NCBI RefSeq assembly: GCF_026157065.1
Contig: NZ_JANLGQ010000001.1
Location: 890,897 to 954,896 of the forward strand
Direction: 5' to 3'
From: Enterococcus sp. HY326
Lineage (GTDB): Bacteria; Bacillota; Bacilli; Lactobacillales; Enterococcaceae
DNA length: 64,000 nt
Shown here: positions 17,696 to 28,054 of the stretch, in pieces
Layout: every line of letters begins with the position of its first letter
Position numbering within the stretch: the first letter of the stretch is position 1
Made by a program: the position numbers and the translations under genes
Notes under the pieces: generated by a model
The model's database searches: none
What the model saw: only the letters and a program-made list of their open reading frames with translations
Told to the model about the DNA's origin: nothing

Positions 17696-19172
17696 CTTTC
17701 ATCAGCTCCTCTACTGCTAGTTTGGCGCTTTGCATCACAATCGGCACCCCTGCCCCGGGATGGGTGCTACTACCGCAAAAATATAAATTGTCTGCATAAG
17801 CAAATTTGTTATGGGGACGATAATAATTGCTTTGTTTCAAGGTTGGTTTCAAGCCAAAAGTAGCGCCATTATAGGCGTTAAACTCTTTTTCAAAACGAAC
17901 CGGCGTAAAATGTTCTTCAAAAACAATGTGTTCATCAATATCAGAAAAAATCGTTTCTTCCTTCATCTTGTTTAAAATCTGTTGACGATATTGGGCAACT
18001 TTTTCAGCAGACCAGTCGTCGTATTTAGATAATTCCGGTACCGGCACTAGCACATATACGGCCTCGTGACCAGCCGGCGCCAGACTCTCATCCATCTTAG
18101 TGGGAACATAAATATAAAAGGACGGGTCATCAGGAAACTCACCTGTTTCAAACAATTGGTCGACGTTTTTCTTAAAATCATCGGCAAAATAAATCGAATG
18201 CATTGCCTCCACTGGATACTTTTTGTCTACTCCCAGATAAAGCAAGAAACAAGAGCAAGAGTATTCCATCTGATCAATTTTACGATTGGTATATTTGCCC
18301 CGCTTTTTTTCATCAGGTATCAGCTGGGTCATCGCATAGGGAAAATCCGCCCCCACGACAACTGACGAGCTATAAATTTCCTCACCAGCCACACGAATTC
18401 CCCGGGTTAAACCATCCTCAATCAAAATTTCTTCTACTTCTGTATTCAAATGTAGCTGGCCGCCTAATTCCAAAAACAATTTTTCCATACCTTTAGCAAA
18501 ACCGTACATTCCGCCTTTAATAAAATAAACACCGTAAAAGAGCTCAATCATCGGAATAATCGTGTACAAAGATGGTCCTTGATAAGGGGAGACACCGATG
18601 TACAAGGTTTGAAATGCTAAGGCTTTTCTTAAGCGTTCATCCTCAACAAATTTTGAAATCGAAGAATAGGCATCATTGAAGGTTTTCAGCTTCAAGCCGG
18701 CAATCAGCGATTTGGGATTATAAAAATCCCAAAAACTGCGGAAGGATTTGGTAATAAAAGCTTCTTTAGCAATTAAATATCTTTTATAAATATCGCTGAG
18801 AAATGCCATAAAGCCTTCAGCATCTGCCTCTGAAATTGACTCCAAAGTTGGCACCAGCTGACTCAAGTCAGAGGACAACGACAGCGGTTCATTTTTAGAA
18901 AAATACAAATGAAGCATCGGATCGACTTTTTCCATCGTAAAATAATCTTTTGGATCACGATTGCAAAAAGTAAACACCTCCTCGTAAATATCCTTCATCA
19001 TGACAATTGTCGGCCCTACATCAAATTGAAACCCATCTCGGCTAATCTGATTCATCTTGCCGCCGATTTTGTCATTTTTTTCGTAAATCTCAACTTCATA
19101 ACCTAGATATTGCAACCGAATTGCTGCCGCAATCCCCGCAACTCCAGCACCAACCACGATAACCTTTTTCAT
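17679..19172 (-). CDS. crtN: 4,4'-diapophytoene desaturase
   Basis: FAD-dependent desaturase that converts diapophytoene to yellow 4,4'-diaponeurosporene, membrane-associated. 497 aa. N-terminal dinucleotide fold VVGAGVAGIAAAIRL with YEKNDKIGGKMN (residues 4-42) and C-terminal GSSTHPGAGVPIVMQSAKLA are the classic CrtN/CrtI ends. With crtM alone, the likely end product is diaponeurosporene; no crtP, crtQ or crtO is present. First gene of the crtNM operon. It has a good promoter with a TetR-type palindrome right after the -10 box. Confidence 0.94.
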   Translation of the reverse strand: MKKVIVVGAGVAGIAAAIRLQYLGYEVEIYEKNDKIGGKMNQISRDGFQFDVGPTIVMMKDIYEEVFTFCNRDPKDYFTMEKVDPMLHLYFSKNEPLSLSSDLSQLVPTLESISEADAEGFMAFLSDIYKRYLIAKEAFITKSFRSFWDFYNPKSLIAGLKLKTFNDAYSSISKFVEDERLRKALAFQTLYIGVSPYQGPSLYTIIPMIELFYGVYFIKGGMYGFAKGMEKLFLELGGQLHLNTEVEEILIEDGLTRGIRVAGEEIYSSSVVVGADFPYAMTQLIPDEKKRGKYTNRKIDQMEYSCSCFLLYLGVDKKYPVEAMHSIYFADDFKKNVDQLFETGEFPDDPSFYIYVPTKMDESLAPAGHEAVYVLVPVPELSKYDDWSAEKVAQYRQQILNKMKEETIFSDIDEHIVFEEHFTPVRFEKEFNAYNGATFGLKPTLKQSNYYRPHNKFAYADNLYFCGSSTHPGAGVPIVMQSAKLAVEELMKDDPSI

Positions 19173-19210
19173 TTTGACTCTCCTATTCTAAAAAAAACAA
19201 TTTTTACTTT

Positions 19211-19226
19211 TTTATCACTTGATAAA
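19211..19226. promoter_or_regulatory. TetR-type operator at crtNM promoter
   Basis: TTTATCACTTGATAAA palindrome covering the expected transcription start of crtNM. It is the same sequence (other strand) as the operator at 16524-16539, and no further full copies are seen in the window. Confidence 0.8.
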
Positions 19227-19230
19227 TTTT

Positions 19231-19259
19231 ATTATAGAGGGGTTATTTATTAGAAGCAA
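19231..19259 (-). promoter_or_regulatory. crtNM promoter
   Basis: On the minus strand, TTGCTT (19254-19259), a 17-nt spacer and a perfect TATAAT (19231-19236). The operator follows 4 nt downstream. Confidence 0.75.
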
Positions 19260-19418
19260 AAGAACCGCTTCACTTTTCCAAAATTATTTTGTTCAGCTAG
19301 AAAAATTGTTTTAGCTTGGCAATATTTTTTATCCTAAAACCTTACAAACAAAGACTTTAGCCTGCCAAGCATAAATGATTGTCATTTTTTTCCAAAACAG
19401 CAAATAAATTGAGAATAC

Positions 19419-19448
19419 AAAAAAAGCCCCAGCTAAATAGCTGAGACC
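19419..19448 (-). terminator. efp terminator
   Basis: GTCTCAGCTA pairs with the complementary arm ending at GGGGC (G-U pairs included), followed by a seven-U tract on the minus strand. It lies 15 nt after the efp stop. Confidence 0.75.
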
Positions 19449-19462
19449 GCAGTTTTTAGAAA

Positions 19463-20026
19463 TTATTTGCCGGCACGTTTTACGTAAGTGCCTTCTTGGG
19501 TATTGATTTCCAATAGCTCATCTGTTTCAACAAAGTCCGGTACATTGACAACTAAGCCTGTTTCCATAGTTGCTGGTTTACCAGAGCCTGTTACAGTTGC
19601 GCCTTTAATAGAAGGCTGAGTTTCCACGACACGCAGAACAACAGTTGTTGGCAATTCAACACCAATTACTTCTGTGCCGTAAAATTGAATTTTCAATTCT
19701 GAATTTTCTAAAACATACTTCATTTCATTTTCAATCGAAGTTAAAGGCACTTCATATTGTTCGTAGCTTTCCATATCCATGAAAACTGCCACGTCGTCTT
19801 GGCTATATAAATATTGTACGGTTTTCGTATCAATATGAGCCCGTTCAACTTTTTCTTCCGGACGCATGGTTGTATCAAACGTTGCGCCAGTGCGGACATC
19901 CCGCAGTTTCATTCGCATAACGGTATTGCCTTTACCTGGTTTGTGGTGGCTAATTTCCAAAACTTTAATTAATTTACCATCTAAGATAAAGGTCATCCCT
20001 GCTTTTAAATCACTAACTGAAATCAT
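19463..20026 (-). CDS. efp: Elongation factor P
   Basis: Translation factor that relieves ribosome stalling at polyproline stretches. 187 aa, the usual length. KOW-like N-domain with KPGKGN, whose Lys32 is the position modified in many bacteria, a central OB domain, and C-terminal GDxxxV-like segment ending [10 protein letters not shown]. No epmA/epmB is seen, as expected for Firmicutes. Stands alone, followed by its own terminator. Identity is unambiguous. Confidence 0.97.
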   Translation of the reverse strand: MISVSDLKAGMTFILDGKLIKVLEISHHKPGKGNTVMRMKLRDVRTGATFDTTMRPEEKVERAHIDTKTVQYLYSQDDVAVFMDMESYEQYEVPLTSIENEMKYVLENSELKIQFYGTEVIGVELPTTVVLRVVETQPSIKGATVTGSGKPATMETGLVVNVPDFVETDELLEINTQEGTYVKRAGK

Positions 20027-20131
20027 GTTGTTTTCTCCTCCAATGCTGAGTTACACGCAAAATTATCCTATCCTATTGTAGCAAAGTAGCGCTATTTATT
20101 CTAGTAAAAATCGTTAAAACCGGCTTTTCAG

Positions 20132-20692
20132 CTAACTTTCAAAGATTTTTAGCGCTGTCCAAGAGCTCTGCCAGTCTTTTTTCGCCACTCTCTCACGATA
20201 AACAGCCATTCGCTCAGGCGTCTCTTTAAAAAAAGGCGTCGGCCGAACTTCAAAATTTAGTAAATCAACAGCTCCATACGGTAAAAATAATTCCAGCTCT
20301 CCCTCAGCCAACAAACGAGCGGCAATCGCTGTACAGGTCTCAGGAAATTTACTGATAGCTTCTTGGCTATTTAGATATGGTTCAGCACCAGGATTGTGCT
20401 GGTGCATATAGACCTCATTTTTTAATTCCCACGGATACTCAGGATAATTCCTTTTGAGCTTGGCCTCCAGCTCCAACGTTTCTTGATAGCTAATCTTAGG
20501 GTCAAAAAAGACCACATCGACATCCTGCTGATGGGCCATTAAAGGCTGGTCACTCAGATAATTCCAAAGAAAATTTCGCAAGGTGCCGGCCGCTAACCAG
20601 CAGTCTTCTAACTCCAAGTTTTTTATGATGGTCAAGATGTCGAGTAATCTTTCATTTTGCAGGATTAGCTGTTGGATTTGGTGGTGGGTCAT
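20132..20692 (-). CDS. Nucleotidyltransferase family protein (NTP_transf_6)
   Basis: 186 aa. The AAGTLRNFLWNYL block and HQQDVDVVFFDP (putative metal-binding Asp pair near residues 57-59) fit the DUF925/NTP_transf_6 family of nucleotidyltransferase-fold proteins. The C-terminal KDWQSSWTALKIFES is also typical. The substrate is unknown. It is a stand-alone gene between efp and dhaKLM, with convergent spacing and no obvious operon partner. Confidence 0.8.
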   Translation of the reverse strand: MTHHQIQQLILQNERLLDILTIIKNLELEDCWLAAGTLRNFLWNYLSDQPLMAHQQDVDVVFFDPKISYQETLELEAKLKRNYPEYPWELKNEVYMHQHNPGAEPYLNSQEAISKFPETCTAIAARLLAEGELELFLPYGAVDLLNFEVRPTPFFKETPERMAVYRERVAKKDWQSSWTALKIFES

Positions 20693-20785
20693 AGACTCAG
20701 TCCTCTTTACTTTTATTCTAGTATCTCTCTTACATATACTACCTTATTCAGAATGCATATCAAACTTTTCTTTAATGTTTTCGCT

Positions 20786-20846
20786 CTTCTACTAAAAAAA
20801 CTAGCAGCCGGATCTCCCTCACAAGATTCAACTACTAGTTTTCTAG
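20786..20846 (-). terminator. Terminator after dhaM
   Basis: On the minus strand an ACTAG-rich arm after the dhaM stop can pair with a CTAGT arm followed by TTTTTTT; the pairing is imperfect with a loop of roughly 35 nt. Confidence 0.45.
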
Positions 20847-20847
20847 T

Positions 20848-21216
20848 TTATTTAATTTTTAACGGAGCTAATTGTTCGAGAATATCCTTTTGGCTTGTGC
20901 CCGCCTGTAATAAGGCGGCGGCTGTATAGGCTCCTTCGATGAAGGCAACATCCTGTAAGAGAATTTTTTTCTCGGTCATTTCCATGGCCATCTCTAAATT
21001 CATTTTAGCTGAACCTAAATCATAAAAGGCAAAGAGTTCATCAGCTGTGTTGGACTCAAATGCCGTAGAAATTTTATCAAAAGAGGTACCGATATCGCCG
21101 TCTTCTGTTCCACCAGCTGTGGTGATGGAGACTTCTTTAGCGACTTCACGAATCAATTTTTCTAAGCCCTCGGCGACTTCCTTCACATGGGAAACTAACA
21201 CGATACCGCTAATCAT
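20848..21216 (-). CDS. dhaM: PTS-dependent dihydroxyacetone kinase, phosphotransferase subunit DhaM
   Basis: Mannose-type EIIA domain that passes phosphate from HPr to DhaL-bound ADP. 122 aa from the ATG at 21216; the longer ORF would start inside dhaL and lacks a ribosome site. Active-site His10 lies in VLVSHVKEVAEGL; GGTEDGDIGTS is the second family block. Only the EIIA domain is present, as in other Firmicutes, without the HPr/EI extensions of E. coli DhaM. Overlaps dhaL by 8 nt. Confidence 0.9.
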   Translation of the reverse strand: MISGIVLVSHVKEVAEGLEKLIREVAKEVSITTAGGTEDGDIGTSFDKISTAFESNTADELFAFYDLGSAKMNLEMAMEMTEKKILLQDVAFIEGAYTAAALLQAGTSQKDILEQLAPLKIK

Positions 21217-21799
21217 GGTCCAACACCCCAGCTTCCATGAAGGCTTCAAATAAATATTTTGAGGACATTGCACCGGGGTCAATGTGGCCTTTGGAGCGCT
21301 CTCCTACATAGGATGCTCGTCCTTTCGTCGCGACTAAATCTTTGGTGGCATCAACAAATTCTGTCAGTTTTGCTTCTGTTAAATCACCAGCTTTGACTGC
21401 CGCCACTGCAGGAATCCATAGGTCTAGCATTGTCTTTTCACCGAGTGTTGCTTTGCCGCGTTTTTCAATTCCAGCAATTCCGGCAGTTAAAATGGTGGTG
21501 GGATCTTCAGTGTCTTTACTGGCTTTGGCCATTTCCATGAAGGCCGTACCGTAAAGCGGACCTGAGGCACCACCGACTTTACTAATCAGCTGCATCGCAA
21601 CTAATTTTAACTGGTCAAAAACACTGCCGCTTAAATCCTGCTGGCGAATCGCTTCCATGCCACGGGCCATGTTGTTGCCGTGGTCACCATCGCCAATTGG
21701 CGTATCTAGCTCGCTTAAGTAGGCTTTATTGGTTTCAATTTTTTCATCGAACAGACTGATGGCTTTGGTTAATTTTTCAGGTGTAAACATCTGCAACAA
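21209..21799 (-). CDS. dhaL: Dihydroxyacetone kinase subunit DhaL
   Basis: ADP-binding subunit of the PTS-type dihydroxyacetone kinase, 196 aa. The Mg/ADP-binding block IGDGDHGNNMARG (around residues 36-48) and the GGASGPLYGTAF glycine-rich loop are intact. A C-terminal helix with SYVGERSKGHIDPGA is also typical. It lies between dhaK and dhaM in the usual K-L-M order. Confidence 0.94.
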   Translation of the reverse strand: MLQMFTPEKLTKAISLFDEKIETNKAYLSELDTPIGDGDHGNNMARGMEAIRQQDLSGSVFDQLKLVAMQLISKVGGASGPLYGTAFMEMAKASKDTEDPTTILTAGIAGIEKRGKATLGEKTMLDLWIPAVAAVKAGDLTEAKLTEFVDATKDLVATKGRASYVGERSKGHIDPGAMSSKYLFEAFMEAGVLDHD

Positions 21800-21823
21800 T
21801 TCCTTTCAACAACTGCGAAAATT

Positions 21824-22807
21824 TTACCAGCCGATTACATCAACCGGTTCATTTAAAGCAGCCACAATTTTTTCATCGGTTTTAATCAAGGTCAACGATA
21901 GACCGGCCATATCAAGGGAAGTCATGTAGTTACCGACCTTACTGAAGGTGATGTTAATGCCGTCCGCCCGCAATAGTTCTTCAACGTCATTGTAGAAAAC
22001 ATATTGCTCCATCAAAGGAGTCGCTCCCATGCCATTGACTAAGACGCCGTATTCATCGCCAGCTTGCCAGTTAAATTCTTCTTTTAATTTGCCGACAATT
22101 TCTTTGGCCATCTCTTTTGAAGCTTTTAATTTTTCACGACGATAGCCGGGTTCCCCGTGAATACCAACACCGTATTCCATTTCATCTTCAGCTAATACGA
22201 AACCAGGCTTGCCCACTTCTGGAACAGTTGCGCCAGATAGTGCGATGCCGATGGTCTTAATTTGTTTAACTAATTCATTGCCATAGTTTTCCAACTCTTT
22301 GACACTTTGACCGCTACGAGCTAAGGCACCTAAAATTTTATGCACTAAAACTGTTCCAGCAACACCACGGCGCCCTTGCGTATAGGTGCTGTTTTCAACA
22401 GAGATGTCATCGTCAACTAATACATAGCCAACTTCGATGTCATCCATTTCCGCTAAATCCTTCGCCATTTCAAAATTCATGACATCACCGGAATAATTTT
22501 TGACAATCAATAAGACCCCTTTACCAGTCTGGGTAGCGTTGATAGCCGCCTGTACTTGGTCAGGTGTTGGCGAGGTAAAGACTTGCCCGCAAACCGCAGC
22601 GCTTAACATGCCATCGCCGACAAAACCAGCATGAGCCGGCTCATGGCCGCTACCACCGCCGCTGACTAAAGCAACTTGATCGGCATTTTTTAGCCGTTTG
22701 ACAACATAAGTATCCGGCACTAATTCGATTTTACTGCTGTAAGCCTTTGTCAAACCAGTAACCATTTCTGCAACAATATTTTTCGGATCGTTAATAATTT
22801 TCTTCAT
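21824..22807 (-). CDS. dhaK: Dihydroxyacetone kinase subunit DhaK
   Basis: Substrate-binding subunit; dihydroxyacetone is held covalently on a His, here within GIHGEPGYRRE. The N-terminal block SGGGSGHEPAHAGFVG is intact. Three clustered ATGs exist; the one at 22807 gives the family start MKKIINDP and lies 8 nt after GGAGG, while 22810 is nearly as good. Product about 327 aa. The operon dhaKLM phosphorylates dihydroxyacetone using PEP through the PTS. It lies downstream of glpK and a dehydrogenase gene, suggesting a glycerol/dihydroxyacetone locus. Confidence 0.93.
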   Translation of the reverse strand: MKKIINDPKNIVAEMVTGLTKAYSSKIELVPDTYVVKRLKNADQVALVSGGGSGHEPAHAGFVGDGMLSAAVCGQVFTSPTPDQVQAAINATQTGKGVLLIVKNYSGDVMNFEMAKDLAEMDDIEVGYVLVDDDISVENSTYTQGRRGVAGTVLVHKILGALARSGQSVKELENYGNELVKQIKTIGIALSGATVPEVGKPGFVLAEDEMEYGVGIHGEPGYRREKLKASKEMAKEIVGKLKEEFNWQAGDEYGVLVNGMGATPLMEQYVFYNDVEELLRADGINITFSKVGNYMTSLDMAGLSLTLIKTDEKIVAALNEPVDVIGW

Positions 22808-22869
22808 CATCAAAGCCTCCAATAGGTTAATATTGCTTCTGCTGTTAGAAAAATAATTTCTACTTCTCT

Positions 22870-22894
22870 ACAGTAAAAGCATACGCTTTCTTAA
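22870..22894. promoter_or_regulatory. Possible cre-like palindrome upstream of dhaK
   Basis: An AAAGCATACGCTTT palindrome lies about 65-85 nt upstream of dhaK. It resembles a catabolite-responsive element but misses several consensus positions. Confidence 0.3.
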
Positions 22895-22928
22895 AAAAAT
22901 AAGCAAAAATTTGTCGGTTCCTCTTCAC

Positions 22929-22975
22929 TAAAAAAGGGATAAGAGCATCAACTTTTGTCGACGGACCTATCCCTC
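22929..22975 (-). terminator. Terminator between the dehydrogenase gene and dhaK
   Basis: GGGATA (22936-22941) pairs with TATCCC (22968-22973), followed by TTTTTT on the minus strand. It separates the glpK-dehydrogenase transcript from dhaKLM. Confidence 0.7.
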
Positions 22976-22992
22976 CTGTTAAAATTTTTCAT

Positions 22993-24099
22993 TTACTCCC
23001 AATTGAATTTGAAGTCAACGTGGTATTTGTCCCGCACAGCCACCAATGATTTTTTGACAGCTGGATTCAACGGTACCCCGTGTTCTTTACGCTCCAAATA
23101 AGCTAGATATTCTTTTTCGCCAGCCGTATAAATTCGTTCGGCTCCTTCAGCTTTTTTGGAAGCCCGCAAGTCTCTGAGAATATCGCCGGCAGTTTTTTTG
23201 AAAGCTGCCGGATCAGTGAAGGCATTGATATCAATGGCCATAAAGAAATGCCCGAGATGATAAGGCTGCTTTTCGCCCTGTGCACCAACTCCTGTTAACT
23301 GATGCAAGAATGAACCGCCCTGTAATGCTGCTGAAAGAACCTCAACAACAGTCGCATAGCCATAACCTTTATAACCAGCCAATTCTTCACCGATACCGCC
23401 AAGGGGTGTTAAGGCACAAGTTCCTTTCACTAATCCTTCTAAAGCAACATCAGGATCAGTGACGGCTTCACCTTTTTCATCGATAACCCAGCCATAAGGC
23501 ATCGTTTTACCGATTCTGGCATAGTGTTCAATTTTTCCCCGTTGCGTAATTGACGTCGCACAATCAATTACAAATGGAAAATCTTCATCCGTGGGAAAGC
23601 CGATGGTTAATGGATTGGTGCCTAGCATATTTTCAACACCAAAAGTTGGCGCAATCGAAGGTCGAGCATTCGTCCCAGTGATACCAATCATGCCTGCTTC
23701 AGCCGCCATTAGCGGATAATAGCCGGCAATGCCATAATGGGTGGAATTGCGCACAGCTACCATACCCATGCCGTACTCTTTGGCTTTCGCTAGCGCCATT
23801 TCCATCGCTTTAACGCCAATCACATGACCCATGCCGTCACCGCCGTCTAACACGGCGGTGGTTTTCGTTTCCCGAATGATTTGCAGATTAGTTGTTGTAT
23901 GTTGAATGCCTTCTTCAATCCGATCAATATAAATCGGTTTAAAGCGGCCAACACCGTGAGAATCAATGCCCCGCTTATCTGATTCGATTAGGACTTTTGC
24001 GCAGATTGCAGCATCTTCTTTAGGTACCCCGACTGCTTCAAAGCCTAAATCCATAAATTTTTCTAAGCGTTCAAAACTTTCATAGGAAATATCCGTCAT
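22993..24099 (-). CDS. Malate/L-lactate dehydrogenase family oxidoreductase
   Basis: 368-aa NAD(P)-dependent dehydrogenase of the Ldh_2 family (malate, L-sulfolactate, ureidoglycolate and delta1-piperideine-2-carboxylate reductases). Landmarks are SDKRGIDSHGVGRF (catalytic His), NSTHYGIAGYY, NARPSIAPTFG and GYKGYGYA. It starts 18 nt after glpK and is in its operon. A role on a three-carbon hydroxy acid linked to glycerol use is possible, but the exact substrate cannot be told from sequence. Confidence 0.85.
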   Translation of the reverse strand: MTDISYESFERLEKFMDLGFEAVGVPKEDAAICAKVLIESDKRGIDSHGVGRFKPIYIDRIEEGIQHTTTNLQIIRETKTTAVLDGGDGMGHVIGVKAMEMALAKAKEYGMGMVAVRNSTHYGIAGYYPLMAAEAGMIGITGTNARPSIAPTFGVENMLGTNPLTIGFPTDEDFPFVIDCATSITQRGKIEHYARIGKTMPYGWVIDEKGEAVTDPDVALEGLVKGTCALTPLGGIGEELAGYKGYGYATVVEVLSAALQGGSFLHQLTGVGAQGEKQPYHLGHFFMAIDINAFTDPAAFKKTAGDILRDLRASKKAEGAERIYTAGEKEYLAYLERKEHGVPLNPAVKKSLVAVRDKYHVDFKFNWE

Positions 24100-24117
24100 T
24101 GAGCCTCCCAGCTTTCT

Positions 24118-25629
<1,512 letters not shown>

Positions 25630-25728
25630 TCAATACCCTTCTTTCTAAAATATTAGTAAACTAAACCTTGGAAAATGGATTGAAATCACCAGTCACCACC
25701 CTTATTTCGCATTTTCCCTTACTTCGAT

Positions 25729-25742
25729 TTTAAGCGCTTACA
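25729..25742 (-). promoter_or_regulatory. cre site upstream of glpK
   Basis: On the minus strand TGTAAGCGCTTAAA matches the CcpA consensus TGWAANCGNTNWCA with one mismatch. It lies about 100 nt upstream of the glpK start. Apart from this site, the 25630-25914 gap shows no gene. Confidence 0.6.
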
Positions 25743-25914
25743 AAACCAGTTAAAAAAAGAGGTTCCTTTATAAGTCTAACACAAAATGAAATAAATGAGT
25801 AAGAAATTAGCCAAAAAAGCTGCTCATTTATTTCATCAAATTTTGTTTTTTTTAGGCAGTCCATTTGTTTACTTATTTCTATAACTGCCGGCTTATTTTT
25901 TTGCTGATGTCCAG

Positions 25915-26745
25915 TTAAAATTCTTCATAACGAGCTGGGTCTTGATCAAAAGTACGGCCATCTGCACGCGACAACTGATTAATAGTCGCAATTTCTTCAT
26001 TTGATAAAGTAAAATCAAAAATTGCTAAGTTGTCCTGCTGGCGACTAACATGACTAGCTTTAGGAATCGGTACAACCCCTAGCTGCAGATGCCAACGCAA
26101 AATAATTTGAACAATTGACTTATGATGAGTAGTCGCAATTTCTTTAATTGTTTCATTTTGTAGAAGATCGTTGGCTCGGCCTAGAGGACTCCAAGCCTCC
26201 GTGATAATTTTTTTCGAGGCATCAAATTTCCGCTGCTCTGCTTGATTGAAAAATGGATGCAGCTCAACTTGATTGACAGCTGGCAGAACGCCTGTCTCTT
26301 TTTCTAAACGTTCGATGTGTTCCGGTAAAAAATTACTCACCCCGATGGAACGAATCCAGCCCCAACGTTGGGCATCAATCAAGGCCTGCCAGGCTTCGAC
26401 GTACAAATCTTTCTGAGGATTTGGCCAATGAATCAAATACAAATCTAAATAGTCGAGACCCATTCGTGTGACTGATTCTTGAATTGTTTCCAAGGCTTCT
26501 TGGTAGTGATGATGCCGTCCAGGAAGTTTTGAAGTCACTGTAATTTGATCTCGTGGCACGCTGCTGTTTTTGATTGCCTGACCGACAACCCCTTCGTTTT
26601 CATAATTGAAGGCACTGTCGATTAAGCGATAGCCAATGTTTAAAGCAGATCCAATTCTGCGGGCCCCGGCTGTTCCATTTAAGCGATAGGTCCCAAAACC
26701 AACCTTTGGTAAATCAAAGCCATCATTCAATTGATACATTTCCAT
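25915..26745 (-). CDS. Aldo/keto reductase
   Basis: About 276-aa NADPH-dependent aldo/keto reductase of the 2,5-diketogluconate reductase type. The catalytic set is visible: Asp in DSAFNYENEG with its Tyr, Lys in TSKLPG, and His in YLIHWPNP; the cofactor end has IPKASHVSRQQDN. The ATG at 26745 is chosen, but a TTG at 26751 sits closer to the AAGGAGG and is also plausible. Stand-alone gene; the physiological substrate is unknown. Confidence 0.88.
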   Translation of the reverse strand: MEMYQLNDGFDLPKVGFGTYRLNGTAGARRIGSALNIGYRLIDSAFNYENEGVVGQAIKNSSVPRDQITVTSKLPGRHHHYQEALETIQESVTRMGLDYLDLYLIHWPNPQKDLYVEAWQALIDAQRWGWIRSIGVSNFLPEHIERLEKETGVLPAVNQVELHPFFNQAEQRKFDASKKIITEAWSPLGRANDLLQNETIKEIATTHHKSIVQIILRWHLQLGVVPIPKASHVSRQQDNLAIFDFTLSNEEIATINQLSRADGRTFDQDPARYEEF

Positions 26746-26751
26746 TGTCAA

Positions 26752-27146
26752 TAATTCCTCCTTGCAATTAGTTTGCGAATCCGTTTTGAGAGTGTAACTT
26801 AGGTTAAAATTAAAGACGAAATAAGGTTTCCAAATGCTCGTCTGGTGAAGGATACTAATGTTGTGAAATTGCGATTAGTTCCTGTTCAATCACAAAAAAA
26901 TCTGATTCAAAGCTCGTCTAAAAATAAAACCTGACACCATCTCTGTTAGTTTAATTTTAGCAGATATCCTTTGAGATTCAATTTCTGCGATTTTTCCTAT
27001 CAAAATACCAAACGGAGGTTTGAAACAAACTTGTTAGCGAAGTTTTTTGATTCGTCAAAATGCCAGTCAAAATCCATAAAAATCTAGTTGGCTAACTTTT
27101 TTGAAAAAATAAGGTGAGAAAACTTTCAAAATGATTTCTCCCAGAG
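26752..27146. other. Non-coding region between aldo/keto reductase and DUF1275 genes
   Basis: About 400 nt of A/T-rich sequence without a convincing ORF. It holds the divergent promoters. A GTAACTTAGGTTAA-like sequence near 26795-26810 could be an operator for the reductase gene, but no regulator gene adjoins. Confidence 0.4.
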
Positions 27147-27152
27147 TATAAT
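27147..27152 (+). promoter_or_regulatory. -10 box for the DUF1275 gene
   Basis: TATAAT about 24 nt upstream of the start codon, with AGCGGAGGAAAAGG as ribosome site region; the -35 is weak. Confidence 0.5.
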
Positions 27153-27175
27153 AGCGGAGGAAAAGGCAGGTAATC

Positions 27176-27877
27176 ATGATGAACAACGATGTTTCACCCC
27201 ACGAAACTTTAAAAATCGGTGCCCTCTTGGCAGTAACTGCAGGCATTTTAGATGCATATACGTATTTGGTCCACGGCGAAGTCTTTGCCGGTTTGCAGAC
27301 CGGCAATTTAATTTTAATGGGTATTCATATTTTAAATAGTAATTTTGCAGATTTGGTTCACTATCTCATTCCGTTATTTGCATTTATGCTAGGGGTTATT
27401 TTAACCCGGCTGTTTCAGCAACGTTATGCAGAACATCACGATGAAAGTCTGCGGCCAGTTTGTCTGATGATTTTTGAAATTATTTTGATTATTTTGACGG
27501 CCTTTTTGTCGCCATATTTATCTGACCGGTTAGCAAGTGCCTTGATTTCAATTACAGCTGCCATTCAATTACAAGAATTCCGCAAACTAAAAGGTGCTCC
27601 CTTCACTTCTTTGATGATGACCGGTAATGTCCGCACTTTGGCTGAAAGTTTTTACGACGGGATTACCCAAAAAAACAAAAAAGCCTTAGAAAAGGGCTGC
27701 GATATTTTAGTCATCATTCTCAGCTTCTTTTTAGGTGCTGTTTTCACCAGCCTATTAGTACCTATTCTCAATGAAAAAGCCGTGTTGCTGGCAGCTGTCA
27801 CGTTGCTGATTGGCATCTTTATTCTCTTAAGAGTCCGCAGTAATCAAAAGCTTAAAAATATTGTGCCGAAGGTTTGA
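27176..27877 (+). CDS. DUF1275 (YoaK-like) membrane protein
   Basis: 233 aa with about six hydrophobic segments. The block AGILDAYTYLVHGEVFAGLQTGNLILMG at residues 22-49 is the family signature, and SLMMTGNVRTLAES in the middle is the second. YoaK-family proteins are widespread in bacteria and have no settled function; transport has been proposed. A second ATG follows directly after the first. The gene stands alone and ends at a strong terminator. Confidence 0.85.
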   Translation: MMNNDVSPHETLKIGALLAVTAGILDAYTYLVHGEVFAGLQTGNLILMGIHILNSNFADLVHYLIPLFAFMLGVILTRLFQQRYAEHHDESLRPVCLMIFEIILIILTAFLSPYLSDRLASALISITAAIQLQEFRKLKGAPFTSLMMTGNVRTLAESFYDGITQKNKKALEKGCDILVIILSFFLGAVFTSLLVPILNEKAVLLAAVTLLIGIFILLRVRSNQKLKNIVPKV

Positions 27878-27912
27878 GAAATCTAGGTAATCACGGTTAA
27901 TCTCAATTAATT

Positions 27913-27966
27913 AAAAAATCCTGCTAGAAAATAGCCTGACTATCAGGACTTCTAGTAGGATTTTTA
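27913..27966 (+). terminator. Terminator of DUF1275 gene
   Basis: AAAATCCTGCTAGAA pairs with TTCTAGTAGGATTTTT with one mismatch; the T-run follows. Confidence 0.85.
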
Positions 27967-28012
27967 TAGTCTATTTGAAAGTCGGTCAACAGAAATTAAT
28001 TTTAATGACAAC

Positions 28013-28048
28013 AAAAAAAGCTCAGCCGCAATTAGCTGAACTTTTTTT
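28013..28048. terminator. Terminator after rpsN2, bidirectional
   Basis: AGCTCAGC pairs with GCTGAACT, and there are seven-A and seven-T tracts at either side, just after the rpsN2 stop. Confidence 0.8.
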
Positions 28049-28054
28049 ACTTAT

